64,000 nt of DNA from Psychroserpens algicola (GTDB lineage: Bacteria; Bacteroidota; Bacteroidia; Flavobacteriales; Flavobacteriaceae). The notes below the pieces were generated by a model. It did not search any database, was not told the origin of the DNA, and saw nothing but the letters and a program-made list of their open reading frames with translations. Positions 18,591-25,971 of the stretch are shown one piece after another. Made by a program: the position numbers and the translations under genes. The stretch spans positions 1,178,001 to 1,242,000 of the forward strand of contig NZ_JACNMJ010000001.1 of assembly GCF_014526325.1 (NCBI RefSeq), given 5' to 3'. Position 1 is the stretch's first letter. Each line of letters starts with the position of its first letter.

Positions 18591-18650
18591 GACCTCAGGG
18601 TTCATAACCCAGAGGTCAGATTCTGGGGTTCGAATCCCTTACTCTCCGCA
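18591..18650 (+). other. tRNA-like 3' remnant, candidate att site
   Basis: GGG-TTCATAA-CCC (18598-18610) forms an anticodon-arm-like hairpin with CAT at the anticodon position. It is extended by GACCTC/GAGGTC arms (18591-18596, 18612-18617). A canonical T-arm sequence follows (GGGG, TTCGAAT at 18629-18635, CCC) and then the acceptor-like end ACTCTCCGCA. No D-arm and no complementary GGAGAG acceptor strand lie upstream, and the anticodon stem is too long, so this is not a functional tRNA gene. It resembles the 3' part of a tRNA-Met left by site-specific integration. Confidence 0.5.
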
Positions 18651-18898
18651 AAGCTTCAACCGTCTCCTTAGAAGGGAGGTGGTCAAACGTTATGGTAAAC
18701 CATAAATATCTTTTTTTTATAAATTGTATTTTTCAATTTATGTTACTTAATAATGGTGCTTTTCTAATTCATTACTTATTAATTTATGTATATTTAGATT
18801 CTCCCTATTATTAATTAATAAGCTTTTAATTAAGTTTTTACTATGTTGTATTATCGTGCAACTATGTTTCTATATATAAATTTTGAAAAACGTTTTAA

Positions 18899-20740
18899 AT
18901 GTGGAATGATAATGAAACTAATTCTGACTTCATAGACTATCAGCATCTAGTGAATGCAGTTACAAGTATTGTGAATAATAATAGTTTGTTGCCTTGTAGT
19001 ATAGGCGTTTTTGGCGATTGGGGGAGCGGAAAATCTAGTCTTATGAAAATGGTAGAGGAAACCTACTTGGAAGACAAAGATGTCCTAATCATTAATTTTA
19101 ATGGATGGTTGTTTGAAGGTTATGAAGATACCAAAACAGTACTAATGGGAAGGATAGTTAATGAAATTATCAAAAAAAGAAAGCCTCAAGACAAAGCATT
19201 AAAAATAGCAGCAAAACTACTTCGAAAAATAGATTTATTAAAAATAGGGCAATCTGCAGTAAAACATGGTGCGGGATTTATGTTGATGGGGCCTGCTGGT
19301 CTTGCTTTAACCACTACTTCAGATGTTTTGGGTAAATTATCCAATGCAAATTATGAAGACTATATAAAAAAGCAAAACGAAAATGCTGATCCAGATGAGA
19401 TTCTAAAAAATGATATTCAAGAATTTCATTTAGCATTTGAGGAATTAATTGAAGAGACCAATATTGAAAAAATAATAGTTTTTATTGATGATTTGGATAG
19501 GTGTTCTCACGATACAGTTATAGGAACTCTTGAAGCAATAAAACTATTTTTGTTTGCAAAAAAAACGGCTTTTGTAATTGGAGCAGATGAAAGGCTTATT
19601 AAACATGCGGTCAGAAGAAGGTTTCCTGAAATACCAGGGGATAATACAGAAGTAGGACGTGATTATCTAGAAAAACTTATACAGTATCCAATACGAATAC
19701 CTCCACTTAGTGATTTAGAATTAACTACATATGTTAATTTGTTATTTACTAATCTATATACGGATGTGGGCGAGTTTGAGCATATAAGAATCGGTGTTTT
19801 AGAAGAAAAAAATAAAGATCAATTTGGTTTTACATTTAGACTCGAAAATGCTGGCGATTTTATTAATGAGGTAAATGATGATTTAAAGGAGGCTTTACTT
19901 CTTTCTGCTCAATTAGTATCTGTTTTAGCGGTAGGTCTTAATGGTAATCCAAGGCAAACAAAAAGGTTTTTAAATACACTTTTGCTAAGACATCAAATGG
20001 CAAAATCTAAAGGAGAGAACCTTGACAAGCGTATATTAGCAAAACTAATGTTGTTAGAATACTTCAAATCTGAAACTTTTAAAAGCTTTTACCAGAAACA
20101 AGCAAAAAATCAAGGCATAATTTCCGAATTAAAATTGATGGAAGAAGTTGTGCTAAAAGATGATGAAGAGAAATTTGAGGAGTTATCTGTTGAATATCAA
20201 AGCTATTTGCAAGATTCTTGGATTAGAAAATGGGTGTCGTCAGAACCTAACCTATCGGATGTAAATTTACAATCTTATTTTTATTATTCAAGAGATAAAT
20301 TATCTGTATCGGGAACGAATATTCAAAGAATGAGTTCTCAAGCTCAAGATTTATATATTAAAATTCTTAATGATTCCGAAACGATAAGAACTTTAGCTTT
20401 AAAGGAGTCAGGTTCTCTTAGTGATGGAGATTCTTCAGCTATATTTGAATCACTTGCAGATAAAATGAAAAATGAAGGTGAACAGTCAGGTGAATCACCG
20501 ACTATTAAGCGCTTGATAGACTTCTGCAATGTTAGAAATGAACTCATTTCTCAATTATTAAGTTTAATAGATAAATTGCCACATCAAGTTTTGCCGTTAA
20601 GTATTAATACATGGTTACTAGAAATATCGGAAGGTACTTCGCATCAACCAACAGTAATTAAGATGGTACAAGACTGGAGTCTAAGTTCAACGAATAAACG
20701 TTTAGCAGGAATTGCTAAACGTAAATTAAAAAGTATATAA
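18899..20740 (+). CDS. qatA: QatA, KAP-family P-loop NTPase of the Qat anti-phage system
   Basis: 613 residues. Walker A GDWGSGKSS occupies residues 39-47. The KAP motif FNGWLFEGYED follows, then a short hydrophobic stretch (about 122-143) typical of the membrane-related insert of KAP ATPases. Walker B IVFIDDLDR has its acidic pair at residues 197-198, and a C-terminal NGNPRQTKRFLNTLL motif follows. In Qat systems this ATPase is the first of four genes, all needed for phage defence; its mechanism is not settled. The next gene starts 6 nt downstream. No exact TAnnTTTG promoter is visible directly upstream. Confidence 0.9.
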   Translation: MWNDNETNSDFIDYQHLVNAVTSIVNNNSLLPCSIGVFGDWGSGKSSLMKMVEETYLEDKDVLIINFNGWLFEGYEDTKTVLMGRIVNEIIKKRKPQDKALKIAAKLLRKIDLLKIGQSAVKHGAGFMLMGPAGLALTTTSDVLGKLSNANYEDYIKKQNENADPDEILKNDIQEFHLAFEELIEETNIEKIIVFIDDLDRCSHDTVIGTLEAIKLFLFAKKTAFVIGADERLIKHAVRRRFPEIPGDNTEVGRDYLEKLIQYPIRIPPLSDLELTTYVNLLFTNLYTDVGEFEHIRIGVLEEKNKDQFGFTFRLENAGDFINEVNDDLKEALLLSAQLVSVLAVGLNGNPRQTKRFLNTLLLRHQMAKSKGENLDKRILAKLMLLEYFKSETFKSFYQKQAKNQGIISELKLMEEVVLKDDEEKFEELSVEYQSYLQDSWIRKWVSSEPNLSDVNLQSYFYYSRDKLSVSGTNIQRMSSQAQDLYIKILNDSETIRTLALKESGSLSDGDSSAIFESLADKMKNEGEQSGESPTIKRLIDFCNVRNELISQLLSLIDKLPHQVLPLSINTWLLEISEGTSHQPTVIKMVQDWSLSSTNKRLAGIAKRKLKSI

Positions 20741-20746
20741 TAGATT

Positions 20747-21589
20747 ATGGGAACTTCTGCATCAGGTACAGGTCCAAAAGGAAAAACACCACTATTGCCT
20801 AGTTGGGCAAACAGTCCAGACGGCTCGCCAGAAATGGAACAAGACGATGAAATTAGCCAACAAGTTGAAGATACTCCAAATGTAACATCAGATTCAGCTC
20901 TTGATATGATTCCGTCCCAAAAATTGACAGGCACCAAAAGTATTCTTACTAGAATTTCAAATGGAGGTGGAGGGTCTAGCTTTAAGACTTTCGCGAAATC
21001 TTATATAAAATCATCAGGAGGTAGTAGAGCCGCTACAAAGGCATCAATAGCAGGAATTAATGTTGGTAGAAGCTATCTTGGATTTTTATCAGGTGTTTCT
21101 AAAGATGGTTTTAATGAAACTTTACAGAAATATGATCTTTCAGATTGTGTAGGCAAATCTAGTGAGGAAGTCATGGCAAAAATTGCTGATAGAATAGCTC
21201 CAACAGGAAGTACTAACGATGAGGCTATAGCTCGTGCTGCCGTAATGATAGCATTTGATAAACTTTACGAGAAAATTCTTGATAGTGGAAAAGATATTAA
21301 TTCACTTGATAGTATTGATTCTGAAACATTATCAGATACAGTAATTGAGTTTGTTAGTGCATATATATTTAAAAAATGGGTATATGAAGCAGGAATTGCT
21401 CTCGAACGAAATGATTTATCTGAAAGTGAAGCAATAAAATTAGAAAATGAAATGCGCTTTTTTATCCAAGATGAAGTAAAAAACGGATTCAAAAAAACTG
21501 ACATTTCGAAAATTGATTTAGCTCAAGGTCAAGGGCGTAAACTAATTGAGGACATATTTGAACTCGCATATTCAACACTAGAAAAATGA
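20747..21589 (+). CDS. qatB: QatB, Qat anti-phage system protein
   Basis: 280 residues. The N-terminus is Gly/Pro-rich and probably disordered, opening with GTSASGTGPKGKTPLLPSW, the conserved start of QatB-type proteins. Acidic residues follow (about 33-50), then a mostly helical body from about residue 60. No enzymatic motif is visible and the molecular role is unknown. It sits between the KAP ATPase (6 nt gap) and the QueC-like gene (4-nt ATGA overlap). The assignment rests on both the N-terminal sequence and this order. Confidence 0.85.
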   Translation: MGTSASGTGPKGKTPLLPSWANSPDGSPEMEQDDEISQQVEDTPNVTSDSALDMIPSQKLTGTKSILTRISNGGGGSSFKTFAKSYIKSSGGSRAATKASIAGINVGRSYLGFLSGVSKDGFNETLQKYDLSDCVGKSSEEVMAKIADRIAPTGSTNDEAIARAAVMIAFDKLYEKILDSGKDINSLDSIDSETLSDTVIEFVSAYIFKKWVYEAGIALERNDLSESEAIKLENEMRFFIQDEVKNGFKKTDISKIDLAQGQGRKLIEDIFELAYSTLEK

Positions 21590-22923
21590 GTATTTGGCAC
21601 ATAATTATAAAAAACAACGAGAACGATATTTTTGATAAGAAAATATCTAGTTCGGAAGAAAAATATATTCTTAATACGGTTCAATTACCAGATATTCCAT
21701 CCGCATTTGGAACTAATATTTTTAAAGAATTTAGATTATCTAAAATTGAACCTAGAGATGCTGTTGAGGATTTGTTGCACTTGTCTCTTGGAGTTTATAC
21801 AACTGACCAAGTTGTTTCAAGAAAAATATATGGCTTCCAAGAATGGAGCCGTCATTTTAAACTTTATATGCCAGTTACTTCTCTTGAAAAATGGGAAAAT
21901 GCAAAAGAAGATTTAGAAAAACTACTTTCATTCCTTAGTGGAGATAAATGGGAGATTTATTTTAGACAAAAAATAATAGCAGACGGAAAACAAATTAAAC
22001 TTCTTAACGATAGTAACCCTAAAAAAATAGAAAAAGTAGCTTTGTTTTCAGGAGGAATGGATTCTTTCATTGGAGCGATTGATTTACTAGAAAGCAAGAA
22101 TAAAGTGTCTTTTGTTAGTCACTATAAGAGAGGTGCAGATAAAAGTGCTCAAACTAAATTGTATGATTCCTTGAGGAAGAAATATGGCGATGATTCTTTT
22201 ATAAATTATCAATTTTATTTACAACCTAATCAGCAACATGAAAATGCAACAAAAGAAGAAACCTCAAGGGCTAGGTCGTTTTTGTTTTTATGTCTTGGAT
22301 TAATAATAGCAAATACTCTAGATGAAAAAATCGATTTCATAGTTCCAGAAAACGGTTTGATTTCCTTAAATGTTCCTTTGACAGGAACTAGACTGAGTAG
22401 TCATAGCACAAGAACTACCCATCCATATTACTTGTCTACTTTTAAAAAAGTTATTCTTGAATTAGGAATAAATAATAAAGTTATCAACCCATATCAGTGG
22501 AAGACGAAAGGAGAAATGATGATTGAGTGCGATAATCAAAATCTTCTTAAAAGCCTTAATGCAGAAACACTTTCCTGCTCTCATTCAGAGAATAGTAGAT
22601 ACTCAGGGATGAGGCCAGGTATTCAATGCGGATATTGTGTGCCTTGCATTATAAGACAAGCTGCTGAGAAAAAAGGCGGAATAATGGGGACAAAATATGT
22701 TCATAATATATCTCAAAGCGTCCCATCACAAAAATTGGTTTCAGGGAGTGATATTAGGGCATTCAAGCTGTCTCTTAAGCGCTTAGAAACGAAATCAATA
22801 AGAAATATAATATTTGATATTCTAAGTTCTGGTCCCTTACCATTCGAAAATAGAAATCAACTAAATGAATATATAAATGTATATCAGCGTGGTATGAAGG
22901 AGGTAAAAGAATTTTTAGAATGA
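21586..22923 (+). CDS. qatC: QatC, QueC-like PP-loop enzyme of the Qat system
   Basis: 445 residues. The middle carries the ATP-pyrophosphatase loop FSGGMDSFIGA (SGGxDS at residues 155-160). A zinc cluster of four cysteines follows (Cys331, then Cys348, Cys351 and Cys354 in CGYCVPC), as in QueC, the 7-cyano-7-deazaguanine synthase. The N-terminal 145 residues and C-terminal 80 have no counterpart in housekeeping QueC (about 220 residues). With no queuosine genes nearby, a defence role, modifying a base or protein, fits better than tRNA modification. Both ends overlap neighbours by 4 nt. Confidence 0.9.
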   Translation: MSIWHIIIKNNENDIFDKKISSSEEKYILNTVQLPDIPSAFGTNIFKEFRLSKIEPRDAVEDLLHLSLGVYTTDQVVSRKIYGFQEWSRHFKLYMPVTSLEKWENAKEDLEKLLSFLSGDKWEIYFRQKIIADGKQIKLLNDSNPKKIEKVALFSGGMDSFIGAIDLLESKNKVSFVSHYKRGADKSAQTKLYDSLRKKYGDDSFINYQFYLQPNQQHENATKEETSRARSFLFLCLGLIIANTLDEKIDFIVPENGLISLNVPLTGTRLSSHSTRTTHPYYLSTFKKVILELGINNKVINPYQWKTKGEMMIECDNQNLLKSLNAETLSCSHSENSRYSGMRPGIQCGYCVPCIIRQAAEKKGGIMGTKYVHNISQSVPSQKLVSGSDIRAFKLSLKRLETKSIRNIIFDILSSGPLPFENRNQLNEYINVYQRGMKEVKEFLE

Positions 22924-23654
22924 AATACCACGATACACATTTTCATTTAGATTTAATGCCTAACCCTATTGAAGTTGTAAAACAAATAGAAAAATCAAAG
23001 ATTTATACAATTGCTGTTACCAATAGCCCCGAAGTATTTCACTATACTGAAAGTATTGCAAAAAACACTAAATACATAAGACCAGCCCTTGGTTTACACC
23101 CTGAATTAGTTGGTGAGCGATATAAGGAAATTAAAAGATTTATCGAATTAATTGATAGAACAAAATACATAGGAGAAATTGGATTAGATAATTCTGATAA
23201 GCCTTTATCGGATTATAAAAAACAGATAGAAGTTTTTGAGAAAATTATTGCATCGTGTGCAGATTATGAGGATAAGATATTAACTGTCCATAGTAGAAGA
23301 GCAGAAAGTGATTTGCTTGATATATTAGGTAATGATTTTCCAGGAAGAGTTATTTTACACTGGTACTCAGGTTCTATTAAAAATCTTGAAAAAGCTATCT
23401 CAAGAGGATATTTCATTTCGGTAAATTATCAAATGACAAAATCTATAAAGGGACAAAAAATTATTGATTGTATTCCTAGTAATCAAATTTTATTGGAATC
23501 AGATGGTCCATTTATATCCAGAGGAAATAATAAGTTTACACCCATGATGGTCAATATTGTATTAGATAATCTTTGTGTTTTAAAGAAATCTAACAATGAT
23601 GAATTAAAGAATATTATTTTGCAAAATTTTTATGACTTAATCAGAGATAAATAA
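22920..23654 (+). CDS. qatD: QatD, TatD-family metal-dependent hydrolase of the Qat system
   Basis: 244 residues, a full-length TatD-like TIM barrel. Metal ligands are present: DTHFHLD (His7, His9), Glu86 in GEIGLD, HSRR, HWYSG and the Asp of ESDGPF. TatD proteins are DNases, and here the enzyme is the last of four Qat genes, overlapping qatC by 4 nt. The frame ends at TAA 23652-23654 but stays open for another 44 codons beyond it (to 23789) with a protein-like sequence; see findings. Confidence 0.9.
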   Translation: MKYHDTHFHLDLMPNPIEVVKQIEKSKIYTIAVTNSPEVFHYTESIAKNTKYIRPALGLHPELVGERYKEIKRFIELIDRTKYIGEIGLDNSDKPLSDYKKQIEVFEKIIASCADYEDKILTVHSRRAESDLLDILGNDFPGRVILHWYSGSIKNLEKAISRGYFISVNYQMTKSIKGQKIIDCIPSNQILLESDGPFISRGNNKFTPMMVNIVLDNLCVLKKSNNDELKNIILQNFYDLIRDK

Positions 23655-23789
23655 TTAATCTACAGAAATAGCGAAAGTGTCTATAGTAAGAAACATTTAA
23701 AATCATATATACCTTATTACGGAATTAGCGATTGGGTTATGATATTTGATTATTTAAAAGATAAAATAAATCACAAGCTAAGTAATTAG
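23655..23789 (+). other. 44-codon in-frame open stretch after qatD stop
   Basis: Directly after the qatD TAA, the same frame stays open to TAG 23787-23789 and encodes a protein-like segment including SYIPYYGISDWVMIFDYLKD. There is no ATG near its beginning. It may be the C-terminal remnant of a lost gene, a readthrough extension, or chance in AT-rich DNA. The rest of the gap to 23865 holds a short GGTTCGAA sequence (23819-23826) also seen in the tRNA-like remnant at 18591. Confidence 0.35.
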
Positions 23790-23865
23790 ATGCTATTTCA
23801 ATGAGTAGTTAAAATGAGGTTCGAAATCACTTAAGTTCTCTTAATTAGAAATGAAATAAATACCT

Positions 23866-24633
23866 ATGCCAAAGAAAAACCGTCCAAACATTCCACAAAA
23901 AAATAAGGTTAGAGCAGAACTTCAAAAAGAGACTAATTCAGTTTGCCCTTTTTGTGATAATGATGATGTAGGTCATTTTGAAATTCATCACATAGATGAA
24001 AATCCTTCCAACAATGAAAATACTAATCTAATTTTAATATGCCCTACTTGCCATTCTAAAATAACGAAAGGAGATATTTCAAGGATGGAGGTAGTTAAAC
24101 ATAAGCAGGATTTATATGTTAAAACTCTAAAAGTTCAATTTATATCTACAGGAGTAGACTCGGTCAATTGCAGTTGGAAGCCTATAAAAGATGTCCCGAA
24201 TGCTTTTGAAGCATTAGAAATGAAATCACTTTTTCCAATATTCAACTTTAGTTTTATTAACGAATATGATAGAACTATACTATTGACGAATGCTACTATT
24301 AAAGTCAAAAGGTTACCGATTGGATTAGCTGGACCAGATATTCCTTTGCCAAATATTTTAAGGCCTGTCATAAAATATAAGCTCAAAATTCCATCTGATG
24401 GGAAAAAAGTCAACTATAGATTAGAAGAGGAAATTGAAATCCCGCAAGGAAGGGCTTTTAAATTTCAGTTAGAGCTTTTTGATGAATCTATGGAACGATT
24501 CAAACTACCATTTAATAAATACGTATTGTATTTTGAATTTGGGTTTAATAATGATTTTTATGTCAAAATTCCAGATGTTTTATTAAATACTAAAGAGGAT
24601 TATGATAAATTATCATATTATGGGCTAGATTAA
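23866..24633 (+). CDS. HNH endonuclease-like protein with C-terminal beta-rich domain
   Basis: 255 residues. The N-terminal 75 residues form an HNH/zinc-finger nuclease module: Cys27-x2-Cys30, EIHHIDENP (His41, His42), Asn54, and Cys59-x2-Cys62-His63 in ICPTCHS. Residues about 95-255 are a predicted beta-rich domain (ILLTNATIKVKRLP, RAFKFQLELFDE) of unknown role, possibly ligand or target recognition. Such HNH proteins are common in defence islands. It lies 211 nt after qatD on the same strand but is not a standard Qat component, so it may be an independent nuclease gene sharing the island. A strong terminator follows. Confidence 0.8.
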   Translation: MPKKNRPNIPQKNKVRAELQKETNSVCPFCDNDDVGHFEIHHIDENPSNNENTNLILICPTCHSKITKGDISRMEVVKHKQDLYVKTLKVQFISTGVDSVNCSWKPIKDVPNAFEALEMKSLFPIFNFSFINEYDRTILLTNATIKVKRLPIGLAGPDIPLPNILRPVIKYKLKIPSDGKKVNYRLEEEIEIPQGRAFKFQLELFDESMERFKLPFNKYVLYFEFGFNNDFYVKIPDVLLNTKEDYDKLSYYGLD

Positions 24634-24705
24634 ATTCAATCACAAGAAATTAAATTCTTAAATAAGTTTAACAATTGGTTCGAGAATAGGTCAATGTAGT
24701 GTACT

Positions 24706-24737
24706 AAAGGCTTTAACAAATATGTTGAAGCCTTTTT
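24706..24737 (+). terminator. Rho-independent terminator closing the defence island
   Basis: AAAGGCTTTAACA (24706-24718) pairs with TGTTGAAGCCTTT (24723-24735) with one G-T wobble, followed by a T-rich tract. It separates the HNH gene from the HupE/UreJ gene. Confidence 0.85.
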
Positions 24738-24793
24738 ATTTTCAATATCAATTAAATCCCGTAACTTTGATTTAACCCAAATATAAAGTTATT

Positions 24794-25384
24794 ATGATTG
24801 ACAATTTTCTGTCAAATTTTCAAGACGGTGTTTATCATGTCATGAACATCAAAGCCTACGATCACATCTTATTTTTAATTGTACTCGCTGTTCCGTATGT
24901 ATTTAAAGACTGGAAGCGCATTTTATTGCTCGTTACAATATTTACACTCGGACATTGTATATCATTAGGACTAACAACATACGATGTTATTAATGTTAAT
25001 GCCAGGTTGATTGAATTTCTAATCCCACTCACTATTTTAGTCGTTGCATTGTTTAATGTGTTTACAGCTGGAAAAAAATCACACGGAACTAAAGTCGGAC
25101 TCCTGTTTTTTGTCACCTTATTTTTTGGATTAATTCACGGACTAGGATTCGTTGGTACATTTGAAAAGATGATTTCAAGTTCAGAAAACAAAATTCTGGC
25201 ACTTCTAGAAATAGGGTTAGGAATTGAAGTCGGACAACTTGTTATGGTGTTTATCGTAATCTTCTTAGGGTTTTTATGTCAAACTATTTTTAGATTTTCT
25301 AAACGCGATTGGGTTATGGTAATTTCAGCAATAGTTGTTGGTTTTGTGTTACCAATGTTAATTCATAATAATGTTTTCAATTAA
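24794..25384 (+). CDS. HupE/UreJ-family membrane protein
   Basis: 196 residues with about six transmembrane helices. The conserved first block is YDHILFLIVLAVPY, then TLGHCISLGL and LFFGLIHGLGFVG, the histidine-bearing motifs of the HupE/UreJ_2 family. Members are linked to nickel or cobalt uptake near hydrogenase or urease genes, but in Flavobacteria the family usually stands alone and its substrate is unknown. No hydrogenase or urease is nearby. It starts about 57 nt after the strong terminator and is probably the first core gene right of the island. Confidence 0.85.
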   Translation: MIDNFLSNFQDGVYHVMNIKAYDHILFLIVLAVPYVFKDWKRILLLVTIFTLGHCISLGLTTYDVINVNARLIEFLIPLTILVVALFNVFTAGKKSHGTKVGLLFFVTLFFGLIHGLGFVGTFEKMISSSENKILALLEIGLGIEVGQLVMVFIVIFLGFLCQTIFRFSKRDWVMVISAIVVGFVLPMLIHNNVFN

Positions 25385-25467
25385 TATTTATCAGAGAACA
25401 TATAAGTTTTGATAAAACTTTAACGTTATCAAAGTCTTAAAAGACATAAAACATTTTTAATAATTAT

Positions 25468-25475
25468 TACATTTG
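25468..25475 (+). promoter_or_regulatory. -7 box TACATTTG before dCMP deaminase
   Basis: Matches TAnnTTTG, 64 nt before the ATG at 25540. No TTG at the usual -33 distance, so it is tentative. Confidence 0.35.
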
Positions 25476-25539
25476 AAATTAGAGTCTTAATGGTAACGTG
25501 ATGTTTCTATAGGAAGGCTTCACAATATGAAACCTAAAC

Positions 25540-25971
25540 ATGTCTAAAAAAAAACAATTAAGATACGATAAAGCTTACTTAAGAATAGCCAAAGAATGGG
25601 GAAAGTTATCACACTGTAAGCGTAAGCAGGTTGGTGCTTTAATCGTAAGAGATCGTATGATTATTTCAGATGGATATAATGGCACACCAACAGGTTTTGA
25701 AAACTATTGCGAAGATGATGAAGGCTATACAAAATGGTATGTGTTGCATGCCGAAGCTAATGCAATATTAAAAGTAGCCTCGTCTACACAATCTTGTAAA
25801 GGCGCAACATTATACATTACTTTATCACCATGTAAAGAGTGTAGTAAATTAATCCATCAGGCAGGTATTATAAGAGTCGTATATCACGAGGCTTATAAGG
25901 ATGATTCAGGAATCGCTTTTCTAGAAAAAGCTGGAATATCATTAGAGTTAATAGAAGATTTAACCGTATAG
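25540..25971 (+). CDS. Deoxycytidylate deaminase family protein
   Basis: 143-residue zinc deaminase converting dCMP to dUMP for thymidylate synthesis. Active-site motifs are HAEANAI (zinc His and proton-shuttling Glu) and PCKEC (two zinc Cys). The N-terminal KRKQVGALIVRD and the NGTPTGFEN loop, with Cys in NYCEDD, are typical of dCMP deaminase/ComEB. Length is normal. It is followed immediately by the S41 protease gene with no gap (stop ends at 25971, ATG at 25972), so the two are cotranscribed. Confidence 0.92.
   Translation: MSKKKQLRYDKAYLRIAKEWGKLSHCKRKQVGALIVRDRMIISDGYNGTPTGFENYCEDDEGYTKWYVLHAEANAILKVASSTQSCKGATLYITLSPCKECSKLIHQAGIIRVVYHEAYKDDSGIAFLEKAGISLELIEDLTV

Noticed and set aside
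18591-18650. Functional tRNA-Met gene
   Set aside because: No D-arm or 5' acceptor strand, and the anticodon stem is over-long.
21586-22923. Housekeeping QueC for queuosine synthesis
   Set aside because: Twice the usual length, overlapping QatB and TatD-like genes, and no queD/queE/queF nearby.
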